Under the pieces are notes generated by a model. The model saw only the letters and a program-made list of their open reading frames with translations. It had not been told where the DNA came from and ran no database searches. A DNA stretch of 64,000 bases from positions 385,264 to 449,263 of the forward strand of contig JALHMJ010000001.1 in the NCBI GenBank assembly GCA_022844105.1, written 5' to 3'. The stretch is from Hyphomicrobium sp. (GTDB taxonomy: Bacteria; Pseudomonadota; Alphaproteobacteria; Rhizobiales; Hyphomicrobiaceae). Both the position numbers and the translations under genes were made by a program. Shown in pieces: positions 55,503 through 63,789 of this stretch; positions within the stretch are counted from its first letter, which is position 1, and each line of letters opens with the position of its first letter.

Positions 55503-55544
55503 AAGCGAAAGCCTCCACCCTTGCAGGTGGAGGCTTTGCTTTTG
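55503..55544 (+). terminator. Intrinsic terminator of the PhnN-like gene
   Basis: AAAGCCTCCACC pairs perfectly with GGTGGAGGCTTT (12 bp) around a short CTTGCA loop, followed by GCTTTT. It is close to the stop at 55488. Confidence 0.85.
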
Positions 55545-55575
55545 GACCGAACCGGTGGGTGGGGGACGTGGTGGA

Positions 55576-55752
55576 TCAGGTTATGGCACTGCCAGAAAGC
55601 GCGGCGGTGGGAGCGGCCACCGCGCTGACTGGGTGCGCTTTGCTGAGCGAACTGAGAAGAAAACCGCTGGCCATTGCGAAGCAGACAACGGCGAGAATCA
55701 TAGCCCAGCGCGAGGCCGGGGGATTGATCAAGGATTGGGCGTCAAGATCCAT
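55576..55752 (-). CDS. Small single-span membrane protein
   Basis: A 58-residue frame with an ordered layout: a short polar N-terminus (MDLDAQSLINPP), a hydrophobic span at about residues 16-35 with one Cys, and an Ala/Ser-rich tail. No family recognised. Its ribosome site is weak (AAGAG at nine bases). It lies between two convergent units, so it would need its own promoter. Confidence 0.4.
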   Translation of the reverse strand: MDLDAQSLINPPASRWAMILAVVCFAMASGFLLSSLSKAHPVSAVAAPTAALSGSAIT

Positions 55753-55953
55753 GTCCGTGAACTCTTTGTTGCCGTCGGTGCCGTCAGGGGTCGAAGAGGT
55801 CGAGAGCGGTTTGTGGTCGACCGCGTTGAGGATTTGTTTAGGCCAAAAACGTCGATCCGTCCACGAATGGGCTCAGACATCCCTAACCCACTTTTTGGGA
55901 AATTTACGTCTCGTTAGCACCTTGCGGCACACGCCGAAACAAATCCGTAACGA

Positions 55954-57618
55954 TTACGCCTTGGGCGTGTGGGCCTGCGCGCGCAGGGCGCTCAATGTCG
56001 TTGTCGGCGTGATGGCTTCGGGGTCCAGACGGAGTGCGATCAGTGCGGGGCGACCACACGTGAGCGCTGCCTCGAATGCGCTGTCAAATTGCGTCGTGTC
56101 GGTCACCGTTTCCGCGTAGGCACCGAAACTGCGTGCCAATTCGGCAAAGTCCGGATTGACGAGGCTCGTGCCGCTGACGCGCCCCGGGTAGGATTTTTCC
56201 TGATGCATGCGAATGGTGCCGTACATGCCGTTATCGGCAACGATGATGATGATCGGTAGGCCGTACTGAACGGCGGTGGCGAGTTCTTGCGCAGTCATCA
56301 AGAAACAGCCGTCGCCGGCGTAGGCGACAACATGACGATCGGGGTGTTCGAACTTTGCGGCGATGGCTGCGGGCAATCCGTAGCCCATGGAGCCGGAGGC
56401 GGGAGCAAGGCTCGACGGATAGGATGTGTATGTCGTGTAGCGGTGGACGAACTGGCTGTAGTTGCCCGCGCCGCTGGCAATAATGGCCGTCTCCGGTAGT
56501 CGCTCGCTGACCCGACGAACGATCTCGGCGAATTGCACCGCCCCTGGCGTCGGTACCGGCCGCTGCGACCGCTCGAACACCGCGCGCATGTCGCGCCGGA
56601 ATGTGCTCCAGCGCTTTTGGTTCGGCGGTTCCAATTGATGCAGCGCGTTGGCGAAGCTTTCAGCCGTGGCAACGATTTGCTGCTGGGTGCGCACACCATC
56701 ACGCGGGTCGGTCCCGGCCGGGTGGACATGGATGATGCGCTGGGTGGGTTCGGGCGAGGCAATGATCGACCAGCCGCCGGTTTGAATTTCGTCGAGCGGC
56801 GCCCCGATGACCACGAGCAGATCGGCCGCACGAAGGGCCGTGGCCAGTCGCTCGTCCATGTTGATGCCGATATGGCCGCAATAGGACGGGTGGCGGTTGT
56901 CGATATAATCCTGGGCCCGAAACGCTACGGCGATCGGCAGATCGAAACGCTGGGCGAAAGATTGCACGGCGTCCTTGATGTGGGATGACCAGCGCGGGCC
57001 GCCGACGATGACGACAGGCTGTTCGGCCTGGAGAAGTGCTTTTTGGACGGCCGCCATGGCGTGAGAGGACGGTTCGGCGGCCGCGGCGTCGATGAAGGGT
57101 GCATCGGGGACATGCGCCGTCTCGGTCAGGACGTCCTCCGGCAATCCGATGACGACGGCGCCGGGGCGACCGTTGAGTGCATAGGCGTAAGCGCGCGAAA
57201 TTGTTTCGGGAAGGTTGGCTGCCCCTGACGCAATCTCCACATGCTTGGCCATGTTGGCAAAGAGGCCGTGCAGATCGAAGTCTTGAAACGTGTTCAGGTG
57301 GGCGCGGGCACGTGGCGGAAGGCCGACGAAAAGGATCATCGGGGTCTGACCTTGAGCGGCCACATAGACGCCCGAGGTTGCGTTGGTCGCGCCCGGAGCG
57401 CGGGTCACGAAGGCGATGCCCGGCCGGCCCGTCAGCCGCCCCGTCGCCTCGGCCATCATAGCGGCTCCGCCTTCATGGCGGCAGATGACGGTACGAACGG
57501 CTGTCGTATCGAACAACGCGTCGAGAACGGCAAGGAAGCTCTCACCGGGCACCAAAAACGCCGTGCCCGCACCTTGCAGGGCGAGTTGATCGACGAGTAT
57601 GCGGCCTCCGCTGCGCAT
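55954..57618 (-). CDS. Thiamine-pyrophosphate enzyme, acetolactate-synthase-like
   Basis: A 554-residue TPP enzyme of the POX/ALS superfamily. The N-terminal PYR domain holds the activating Glu in CRHEGGAAMMAEA and the APGATN loop, and the C-terminal PP domain has GSMGYGLPAAIAAKF with GDGCFLMTAQELATAV and NGMYGTIRMHQE. It probably cleaves or joins 2-oxo acids, but the reaction is not fixed by sequence; no small regulatory subunit (ilvH) is adjacent. The start at 57618 is chosen because the longer frame (to 57822) reads through three 11-base repeats and lacks homology. Confidence 0.88.
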   Translation of the reverse strand: MRSGGRILVDQLALQGAGTAFLVPGESFLAVLDALFDTTAVRTVICRHEGGAAMMAEATGRLTGRPGIAFVTRAPGATNATSGVYVAAQGQTPMILFVGLPPRARAHLNTFQDFDLHGLFANMAKHVEIASGAANLPETISRAYAYALNGRPGAVVIGLPEDVLTETAHVPDAPFIDAAAAEPSSHAMAAVQKALLQAEQPVVIVGGPRWSSHIKDAVQSFAQRFDLPIAVAFRAQDYIDNRHPSYCGHIGINMDERLATALRAADLLVVIGAPLDEIQTGGWSIIASPEPTQRIIHVHPAGTDPRDGVRTQQQIVATAESFANALHQLEPPNQKRWSTFRRDMRAVFERSQRPVPTPGAVQFAEIVRRVSERLPETAIIASGAGNYSQFVHRYTTYTSYPSSLAPASGSMGYGLPAAIAAKFEHPDRHVVAYAGDGCFLMTAQELATAVQYGLPIIIIVADNGMYGTIRMHQEKSYPGRVSGTSLVNPDFAELARSFGAYAETVTDTTQFDSAFEAALTCGRPALIALRLDPEAITPTTTLSALRAQAHTPKA

Positions 57619-57649
57619 CGCTATGCGACCCCTAGATGGCGTCGGCGGC

Positions 57650-57682
57650 GCCAACGTCCTGCCAATGTCCTGCCAATGTCCT
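57650..57682. repeat. Three tandem 11-bp direct repeats upstream of the TPP-enzyme gene
   Basis: GCCAACGTCCT, GCCAATGTCCT, GCCAATGTCCT lie head to tail, one base differing. The array is 31-64 bases upstream of the TPP-enzyme start. The 11-base period places each copy on nearly the same DNA face, as expected for cooperative protein binding. Confidence 0.8.
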
Positions 57683-57746
57683 GGAGGTCTTGTAAGCGAG
57701 CGTCCGGCGCCCCCGTTAAGGAAAAGTGCGAACTCAGTTGACGGCT

Positions 57747-58346
57747 TCAGGCGAGGCCCAACGCCAGCCCCATGCGGACCAGTTCGGCCATGGATTTGGC
57801 CTGCATGCGGGTCATGACCCACGTCCGGTGGATTTCAACCGTGCGCGGACTGATACCCAGTTCCAGTCCAATCTCCTTGTTCGACATGCCACGGATCAGG
57901 AGGTGCATGGTATCGCGCTGACGCTCGGACAGGGAGCCGTAGCGACCCTTCAATTCCTGCAACTCGAGGGTCGTCTTCAGTGATGTGACCGATGTCTTGA
58001 TTGCCGAGGCGACGGAGGAGAGCAAACGGTCGAGTTCGAACGGCTTTTCGATGAAGTCATAAGCCCCGAGCTTTAAGGCTTGCACCGCCATTTCAATATC
58101 GCCGTGCCCGGTCAACAGGATCACAGGACGGGGGTCGTCCTTGCTTTTTAAGCGCTGCACCAGATCGAGGCCCGTCGTCTCAGGCATCCGGACGTCGCTG
58201 ACGATGACGCCAGGGGCGAAGGGGGCGTTCAAAAACTCCGTGGCGCTCGCGTAGGCGGCGACGGTGTACCCGTTGGTCTCAAGTAGCATGCTGACGGCGT
58301 CGCGCACGGAGGCTTCGTCGTCGATGATAGCAACGGTGTCGCTCAT
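57747..58346 (-). CDS. FixJ/NarL-type response regulator
   Basis: A 199-residue two-domain regulator. The receiver has DD (residues 9-10), the phosphoacceptor Asp51 in VSDVRMPETTG and LLTGHGD. The C-terminal LuxR-type helix-turn-helix contains LSERQRDTMHLL and GMSNKEIGLELGISPRTVEIHR. It overlaps the kinase gene by four bases and is its partner. The three 11-bp repeats just downstream are candidate binding sites, which would link this pair to the TPP enzyme. Confidence 0.93.
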   Translation of the reverse strand: MSDTVAIIDDEASVRDAVSMLLETNGYTVAAYASATEFLNAPFAPGVIVSDVRMPETTGLDLVQRLKSKDDPRPVILLTGHGDIEMAVQALKLGAYDFIEKPFELDRLLSSVASAIKTSVTSLKTTLELQELKGRYGSLSERQRDTMHLLIRGMSNKEIGLELGISPRTVEIHRTWVMTRMQAKSMAELVRMGLALGLA

Positions 58347-59923
58347 GCGAGATCTCCTGTCGCGGGGATTTCAAGGCTGACGGTGGCGCCGCGAGCCGAT
58401 GACTGGATATGGAAGCTTCCGGAGTGGGCTTCGGCGATCGAGCGCACAACGGTCAAGCCGATGCCCGACCCCTCAGCCTTGGTCGATGTGAAAGGGGGCG
58501 GATCGGAGATGTCGTAGGCCGGCGGAAAGCCAGGTCCGCTATCGCTGACTTCAATGCGGACGCGGCCGTTGCCGACGGTCATGGCCCGCACAATCACCCG
58601 CCCTTTGCCGCCGGCGCTTTCGATGGATTCGGCACCATTGATAATGAGATTGTGGAGTGCCTGCTGCAATTGTACCGGATCGGCACTGATGGGCGGCACG
58701 TGTTCGCTGGGTTCGATCGAGAGGGTGACGCTGCGTTTGGCAAGGTCTGCGCGCAAAAGATCCGAAATCTGCGCGAACGCTTTGGCCAGATCGACCACGG
58801 ACTTGTTCAACGCACCCTGGCGCAGCAGATCGCGGATGCCGGTCAACACGGTTGCGGCCCGCTGGCTCTCGCTTTCCACTTTGCCGATGGCCTTGGCCGC
58901 CAGTTGTGTATCGCCGTCGCGCAGCGCTTTGGATGCAATGCCGCTATACGTTGCGAGGGCCGTCAGTGGCTGCTTCATTTCATGTGCGATGGTGGCGGCG
59001 ATCTCGCCCGCAGAGCGGATCCGCAGCGTGCGGTTCAAAGCCGTCTGTTGATCGCGCAAACGGGCCGCCGCGTCTTCGCGTTCAGCAACAATGGCACCGA
59101 CAATGAGCCCCGTGATGGCCAACGCAATCATCAAAACTTGCAGGGCGCTGAAACCGGGGTCGGCGCCAAAGCGGATTTCGGCGCCGATCACGATGCCGAT
59201 CTGAACCGCGACCAAGGCCGTGGCCGCGCCCGGCGGGCCATAGCTCAACGACACCCAGAGGACCGGCAGGAAAAGAAGATAGAAAAGTTGGAATGCGCTG
59301 GCATCCTGATAGCCGAAAATAATGACGAGTGCGCACAGCAGAGCCAGCAGCTGCAAAGGCATCCAGGGACCGAGCGCCGGCCAGGGCCGATAGGTGCGCC
59401 ACAACAGGACGAGCGGCACAACCGTCAAAATCCCAATGATGTCGCCAACCGCCGAGCTCCATATCACGATGCCGATTTCGTCGCGCAGCAGCAAACCAGC
59501 GAGGAAGAAGATGGTCACAAGAATGCTGGCCGCCGTCAGCGCTGTCACAACCGCAACGGCGGCGAGCGCCAACACATCACGTAGGGATCTGAAGCGGGGA
59601 TCGAATTGCTTGATGCGCTGCAGTCCGAGGCCAGCGGCGGCGAACGTTCCGCCGACCAGAACCGAACTCAGCACATCAAGTGGAAAAGGGATTTGCGCAT
59701 TGCGCACGACAAGATCGGCGACAAACGGTGCCACCAGCACAAATGGGACCAGCGGCAGACCCTCGAGAAAGATGAGGGCGATAGCAATACCCGCCGGCGG
59801 GTTCCACGGCGTAATGCCGATATCGCGATAGGGTTTCACGTAGCTGACGTAATCGAGCGCCACGTAGGCCGCGAGGAAGCCCAAGCCGATCAGCCATTGC
59901 CGTGTCGTCGATTTAGCGGACAT
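58343..59923 (-). CDS. Sensor histidine kinase with MASE1-like membrane domain
   Basis: A 526-residue kinase. The N-terminal half (about residues 10-285) has about eight hydrophobic spans with NPPAGIAIALIFLEG near residue 41, as in MASE1 sensor domains. The H-box is EIAATIAHEMKQPLTALATYSG, FixL/DctB-like, and the ATPase motifs are NLIINGAES, DSGPGFP and GSGIGLTVV. No PAS or heme domain is visible, so oxygen sensing as in FixL is not implied. It is translationally coupled to the FixJ-type regulator. Confidence 0.9.
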   Translation of the reverse strand: MSAKSTTRQWLIGLGFLAAYVALDYVSYVKPYRDIGITPWNPPAGIAIALIFLEGLPLVPFVLVAPFVADLVVRNAQIPFPLDVLSSVLVGGTFAAAGLGLQRIKQFDPRFRSLRDVLALAAVAVVTALTAASILVTIFFLAGLLLRDEIGIVIWSSAVGDIIGILTVVPLVLLWRTYRPWPALGPWMPLQLLALLCALVIIFGYQDASAFQLFYLLFLPVLWVSLSYGPPGAATALVAVQIGIVIGAEIRFGADPGFSALQVLMIALAITGLIVGAIVAEREDAAARLRDQQTALNRTLRIRSAGEIAATIAHEMKQPLTALATYSGIASKALRDGDTQLAAKAIGKVESESQRAATVLTGIRDLLRQGALNKSVVDLAKAFAQISDLLRADLAKRSVTLSIEPSEHVPPISADPVQLQQALHNLIINGAESIESAGGKGRVIVRAMTVGNGRVRIEVSDSGPGFPPAYDISDPPPFTSTKAEGSGIGLTVVRSIAEAHSGSFHIQSSARGATVSLEIPATGDLA

Positions 59924-60172
59924 CGTTCAGTGATGCTTTCTTGGGAGGATCGATCAGTCTAACTGGCCTCCCCTGCGGTCGTGACAGGAGACGATGCCCG
60001 GTTCGATAGGTAACGCTACGTAGGCGGGTGGGCGGCCAAATGGCAGTGCTTGGAACGTAGGGTCCAGATGCCTATCGACAAGGCCCTGTGACGGAGGAGC
60101 CATTGGCCTGCCGCGGCTGCGCCGGTATGGTACCCGATGCGGGTGGGGGCGCCGGCCGCCGGCGACGGTTGA

Positions 60173-61801
60173 GTGCGGGGGGCACGGTTGGCAAGCAAGC
60201 GATTGTCATTCAGGGCCGGGATCCATTGGATCGCAGCCGGATTCGTGTTGGGCGCAATGGCGGCGGGGGGCGCGCATGCGGAGGACATTGCAGTCCGGAC
60301 GCGGGCCATATTTGATTCACATTGCGCGCGCTGCCATCAGGCCGGCCGACTGGAAAATCCGCCGGCCAAGGGTCACCTCGGCAACATCCTCAACCTGGAT
60401 CGTCTCCTAGAACGCGACGATCTGATTGTCGCTTCCGATCCGGATGCATCGCGCATGTACCAGGTTTTACTCGCTCGCCACCGGCCGCTAACGGCGTTTT
60501 TTGGACCCATCCCGGGGCCGACCACGGCCGAGATCGACGTAGTGCGCGCGTGGATCGCCGGGCTGGCCCCGTGGACGCTGCCATGCCGGGAAAAGCCGCC
60601 GGTGACACAGGCCGATCTCAGACGCGATATTGCGGCCTGGCGCGAAGCTTTCGAACCTGATGCCAGTACGCCGCTGCGGTTCGTTTCATTGGCCAACTTG
60701 CATAACCTTTGCCGCAGCGATGCGACGATCGCGGCTTATCGGGACGGCGTCGCGGCGCTGCTGTCCCGGTTGACCCTCAAACCAAATGTCTCTCTCGATA
60801 CGGTTGGGGAAGCCAGCGTGTTGCTGGCCTTTCGGCCTTCGGACTTCGGCCTGACGGCGGACGCGTGGGATTTGCGCGCGGGCGCAGGTCTCGAGATCGC
60901 GGGGGTCGTGGATGCCGACGCACTGGCGGCACGAGCCATTGCCGCGACGTCCTCATTGCCGGTCGTGGGGGAAAGCAGGGCGATCGGGCAGGCCGTGGCA
61001 GCTCCAGCGCCTGTCGCCGCAGCGAGCGGTCTCATCGACGGCATCGACGCCGTCGAGGCGCTGGCTCTCGAATATACGCGACCCGTTTCCATTCGCCGAG
61101 CCGCCGTCGAAATGGCCATCGACGAGGCCTCATTGCGCGTGCGCTTAGCCGCTGTTACGGGCAGCCATGCAGAGCTTGCGCTCCAACTTGCTGCGCGTGA
61201 GCTTAGCCGAACCGAATGGCAGGGGTTGCGGGCGACCTTGGAGGGACGGGAAGTGGGCAAGGATACCGCGGCCATGCCTAACGTCGTCGCGGAGAAGCTT
61301 CGGATCGCTTTATGGACAGATGCGCCGGCCTATCGGACGGGCGATCTATTGACCGTGCGGGCGCGGCCGAACGGTGACTGCAACTTGACGCTGATCGCTG
61401 TGGAGTCGGATGGCTTGGCAACGGTGCTTTATCCCAACGACACCAGCGTTGACAATCGGGTCGGCAAAGGAATGATGGTGTTGCTCCCACCCCCATCGGC
61501 GCCGTTTCAGATCCGTCTCGATAAGCCGGGGCGGCAATCCGTGGTTGCGATCTGCAATGCCACGGCAAAGCGGCCGGAAGGCATCGGTCACGATTTTGAG
61601 CGGCAGCGGTTTACGGTGCTCGGCGACTGGCGCACGTTTCTTGCCGAAACGGCCGTGCGGGAGGCTGCCTACCAGAAGACGCAGGACGACTTGCGGAAAT
61701 TCCGCACCGGTGCCGGGAATGCCGAAATGCTCGATGATCAGCTGCCGATCGGCAGCGAGGAAGAGGCTCGCGCCGCCGTGTCATTCAGCGTCCAGCCTTG
61801 A
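60173..61801 (+). CDS. Exported cytochrome-c-motif/DUF4384 fusion protein
   Basis: A 542-residue exported protein. After a signal segment (about residues 12-36) a heme-c motif CARCH (51-55) is followed by a helical domain in which no clear distal Met ligand can be fixed. Residues about 155-370 have no recognised domain. A DUF4384 domain fills about 395-480, with LLTVRARPNGDCNLTLIAVESDG and VLYPNDTSVDNRV in parts. DUF4384 often sits with caspase-like or FHA domains; joining to a heme domain is unusual. The start (GTG at 60173) has no strong ribosome site. It is convergent with a pentapeptide-repeat gene, nine bases apart. Confidence 0.75.
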   Translation: MRGARLASKRLSFRAGIHWIAAGFVLGAMAAGGAHAEDIAVRTRAIFDSHCARCHQAGRLENPPAKGHLGNILNLDRLLERDDLIVASDPDASRMYQVLLARHRPLTAFFGPIPGPTTAEIDVVRAWIAGLAPWTLPCREKPPVTQADLRRDIAAWREAFEPDASTPLRFVSLANLHNLCRSDATIAAYRDGVAALLSRLTLKPNVSLDTVGEASVLLAFRPSDFGLTADAWDLRAGAGLEIAGVVDADALAARAIAATSSLPVVGESRAIGQAVAAPAPVAAASGLIDGIDAVEALALEYTRPVSIRRAAVEMAIDEASLRVRLAAVTGSHAELALQLAARELSRTEWQGLRATLEGREVGKDTAAMPNVVAEKLRIALWTDAPAYRTGDLLTVRARPNGDCNLTLIAVESDGLATVLYPNDTSVDNRVGKGMMVLLPPPSAPFQIRLDKPGRQSVVAICNATAKRPEGIGHDFERQRFTVLGDWRTFLAETAVREAAYQKTQDDLRKFRTGAGNAEMLDDQLPIGSEEEARAAVSFSVQP

Positions 61802-61810
61802 GCCCACGGA

Positions 61811-62587
61811 TCAGTTTGGCAGATTGCGCGCGGTGTCGCGGCTCGCCATCCGGTCAAGTCCTTTGACATTTGCCAGGATGGCGCCATCGAAATCGGCGTT
61901 GCGCACATCCGCGCCGGTCAGATCAGCACCGGTCAGGTCGGCCTTGGAAAAATCCGCGTTGTGCAGCTTTGCCCCTTTGAGGCTGGCTCCTCTCAAGCTT
62001 GCAAAGCGGAACGAAACGTACGTGAGATCGCTGCCGCCGAGGTTGGCGCCCGCGAGATTGGCGCCTTCCATTTCGGTGCGAAAAAGATTTTCGATGAACC
62101 CGGTCTTGCCAAATGGCGCGAGTGTCGCGCCCTCAAGATTGGCACCGGAGAGATCGACGCGTCCAAATTGTCCGAACACCTTCGCGCCCTTGAGATCCGC
62201 GCCGATGAACGTGGGCGGCGGCTCGGCCCCGGGCTGACGGCCGGCCGACGTTGCAGGCCGCAGCAAGCTTGCGCCCGAGAGATTGGCGCCGTCGAAGCGG
62301 GTTCCGATTATGACGGCGCGATCGAGGTTTGCGGACGATAGATCGGCGCCGGACAAGTTGGAGCCTGAGAGATTGACGCCGAACATCTTTGCATTCACGA
62401 ACCGGGTCTTCTTGAAATCGATGAGCGACAGATCGAGACCTTCGAGATCCTTGCCCGACAGATCCGCCGGTCCAGAGCCCCGGAACAGTTGCTCGGTCAC
62501 ATCGCGGGCGGTGATGTCGGCAGCATCGACTGTCGCTGAGGCCACGCCTGCCAGTGACAAAGCAGCGACGAGACTAATCCGAAACAT
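61811..62587 (-). CDS. Exported pentapeptide-repeat protein
   Basis: A 258-residue protein with a signal peptide (cleavage near VDAAD, about residue 22). Two blocks of A(D/N)LSG-type pentapeptide repeats follow (about residues 42-95 and 125-245), each folding as a right-handed quadrilateral helix. A break at about 95-120 separates the blocks. GGAG lies seven bases before the ATG at 62587. The family has no single function. It is convergent with the heme/DUF4384 gene. Confidence 0.9.
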   Translation of the reverse strand: MFRISLVAALSLAGVASATVDAADITARDVTEQLFRGSGPADLSGKDLEGLDLSLIDFKKTRFVNAKMFGVNLSGSNLSGADLSSANLDRAVIIGTRFDGANLSGASLLRPATSAGRQPGAEPPPTFIGADLKGAKVFGQFGRVDLSGANLEGATLAPFGKTGFIENLFRTEMEGANLAGANLGGSDLTYVSFRFASLRGASLKGAKLHNADFSKADLTGADLTGADVRNADFDGAILANVKGLDRMASRDTARNLPN

Positions 62588-62609
62588 GCGGTTCTCCGGA
62601 ACCAGAAGA

Positions 62610-63101
62610 TCAAACACAAGCGTTGCTCAGCATTGCCAGGGCCTTGCGAACGGCGGCCACGCGGACCTGCCGGCGGCCGATATCACCGAAACGGCATGTT
62701 TCGTCTACGGTCGGATAACCCTTCCGGGCCACCGCCAAATGCACGAGTCCGACTGGCTTTGTTGCCGTTGCCCCACCGGGACCGGCGATGCCGGTGACCG
62801 AGACCGCGATGTCGGCAACGGAATGGCTGAGGGCGCCTTCGGCCATGGCCACGGCCACGGCGCGGCTGACCGCGCCTTCGGCTTCGATGAGGCCACGGTC
62901 GACGCCGAGTGAAGCGGCTTTGGCTGCATTCGAGTAGGTTATGAAGCCGCGATCGAGAACCGCAGAGGAACCGGCCACGTCCGTGATTGCGGCGGCGACG
63001 AGACCACCGGTACAACTCTCGGCGGTGGCCAATTTCAGCCCCGCGGCGCGCATCACCGACACCAGTTCCGCGGCGCTGTTGAGCACATCATCGGGGAGCA
63101 T
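62610..63101 (-). CDS. CinA-family protein (nicotinamide-nucleotide amidohydrolase)
   Basis: A 163-residue CinA C-terminal domain protein (PncC/YgaD type), which deamidates nicotinamide mononucleotide to recycle NAD. TAESCTGGLVAAAITDVAGSS holds the catalytic Ser and ITYSNAAKAASLGV follows; the GIAGPGGAT loop ends the active site. No N-terminal molybdopterin-like domain is present, as in the short form. It lies near the ispDF end, the usual order in alphaproteobacteria. Confidence 0.93.
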   Translation of the reverse strand: MLPDDVLNSAAELVSVMRAAGLKLATAESCTGGLVAAAITDVAGSSAVLDRGFITYSNAAKAASLGVDRGLIEAEGAVSRAVAVAMAEGALSHSVADIAVSVTGIAGPGGATATKPVGLVHLAVARKGYPTVDETCRFGDIGRRQVRVAAVRKALAMLSNACV

Positions 63102-63113
63102 CGAGGCCGCACT

Positions 63114-63153
63114 CCAAAAACAAAAGGCCGGCGCCCAAGGAAGGCACCGGCCA
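63114..63153 (-). terminator. Intrinsic terminator of the MarR-type gene
   Basis: On the minus strand GGCCGGTGCC pairs with GGCGCCGGCC (10 pairs, one G-U) around a short TTCCTTG loop, followed by TTTTGTTTTT. It lies 34 bases past the MarR stop and 12 bases before the cinA start, so cinA needs its own promoter or readthrough. Confidence 0.8.
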
Positions 63154-63186
63154 GAGTGTAGTCCCGGCCTAGGGCGCGAGCAAAAC

Positions 63187-63675
63187 TTACGAGGCCACCA
63201 ATTTTTCAGCGTGCTTCAAAAGCACGTCGAGTGTGGCGCGAGAATCTGTACCCATAACCGCTATGGCGTGGCTCTGCGCGTTCTGCCAGACCGGAAAGGC
63301 ATCCCGCAGAACGCCTTGGCCCTTCGGTGTCAGGTGAAGTCCGCGACCCCGACGACCTGCCGGCGGATCCATAATGATGAGGCCCAGCGCGAGTAGCCGC
63401 TTCAGGTTGCGCGAGAGGGTCGATTTTTCTATGTCGAGCTCGTGTCCGATCTCGACGGCGGTGATGCCATCGCGGGCCGCAAGCTGAGCCAACAGCGTAT
63501 ACTGGCTCGCCGTTATACCAAGCGGGCGCATCGCGTCGTCATAAACGCGCGTGATAATCCGAGATAACTGGCGCACACGGGTGGCCAAACAGGACGACGC
63601 CGTAGTCTCGGCAATATCGGCCATGTTGGCGGGCTCTTTGGCCGCGCGATCGACGGGCTGGGTCATAATATTCAT
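63187..63675 (-). CDS. MarR-family transcriptional regulator
   Basis: A 162-residue winged-helix regulator. The recognition region is GITAVEIGHELDIEKSTLSRNLKRL and the wing is PPAGRRGRGLHLTPKG. MarR proteins repress efflux or catabolic genes and are released by small ligands. The ligand is not known. It sits between cinA and the ispDF end, and a TGATCA-centred palindrome near 63721 could be its operator. Confidence 0.9.
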   Translation of the reverse strand: MNIMTQPVDRAAKEPANMADIAETTASSCLATRVRQLSRIITRVYDDAMRPLGITASQYTLLAQLAARDGITAVEIGHELDIEKSTLSRNLKRLLALGLIIMDPPAGRRGRGLHLTPKGQGVLRDAFPVWQNAQSHAIAVMGTDSRATLDVLLKHAEKLVAS

Positions 63676-63789
63676 TGCATCGCCTCTAAGCGGGTCGGTC
63701 TGATGATCTGGACGTCTTTTTGATCATACAACTGCTATGGCGGGTGTGCCGCGATTCTGCCAGGGGGGTCAATGTCGCGGGGGGTTGGG

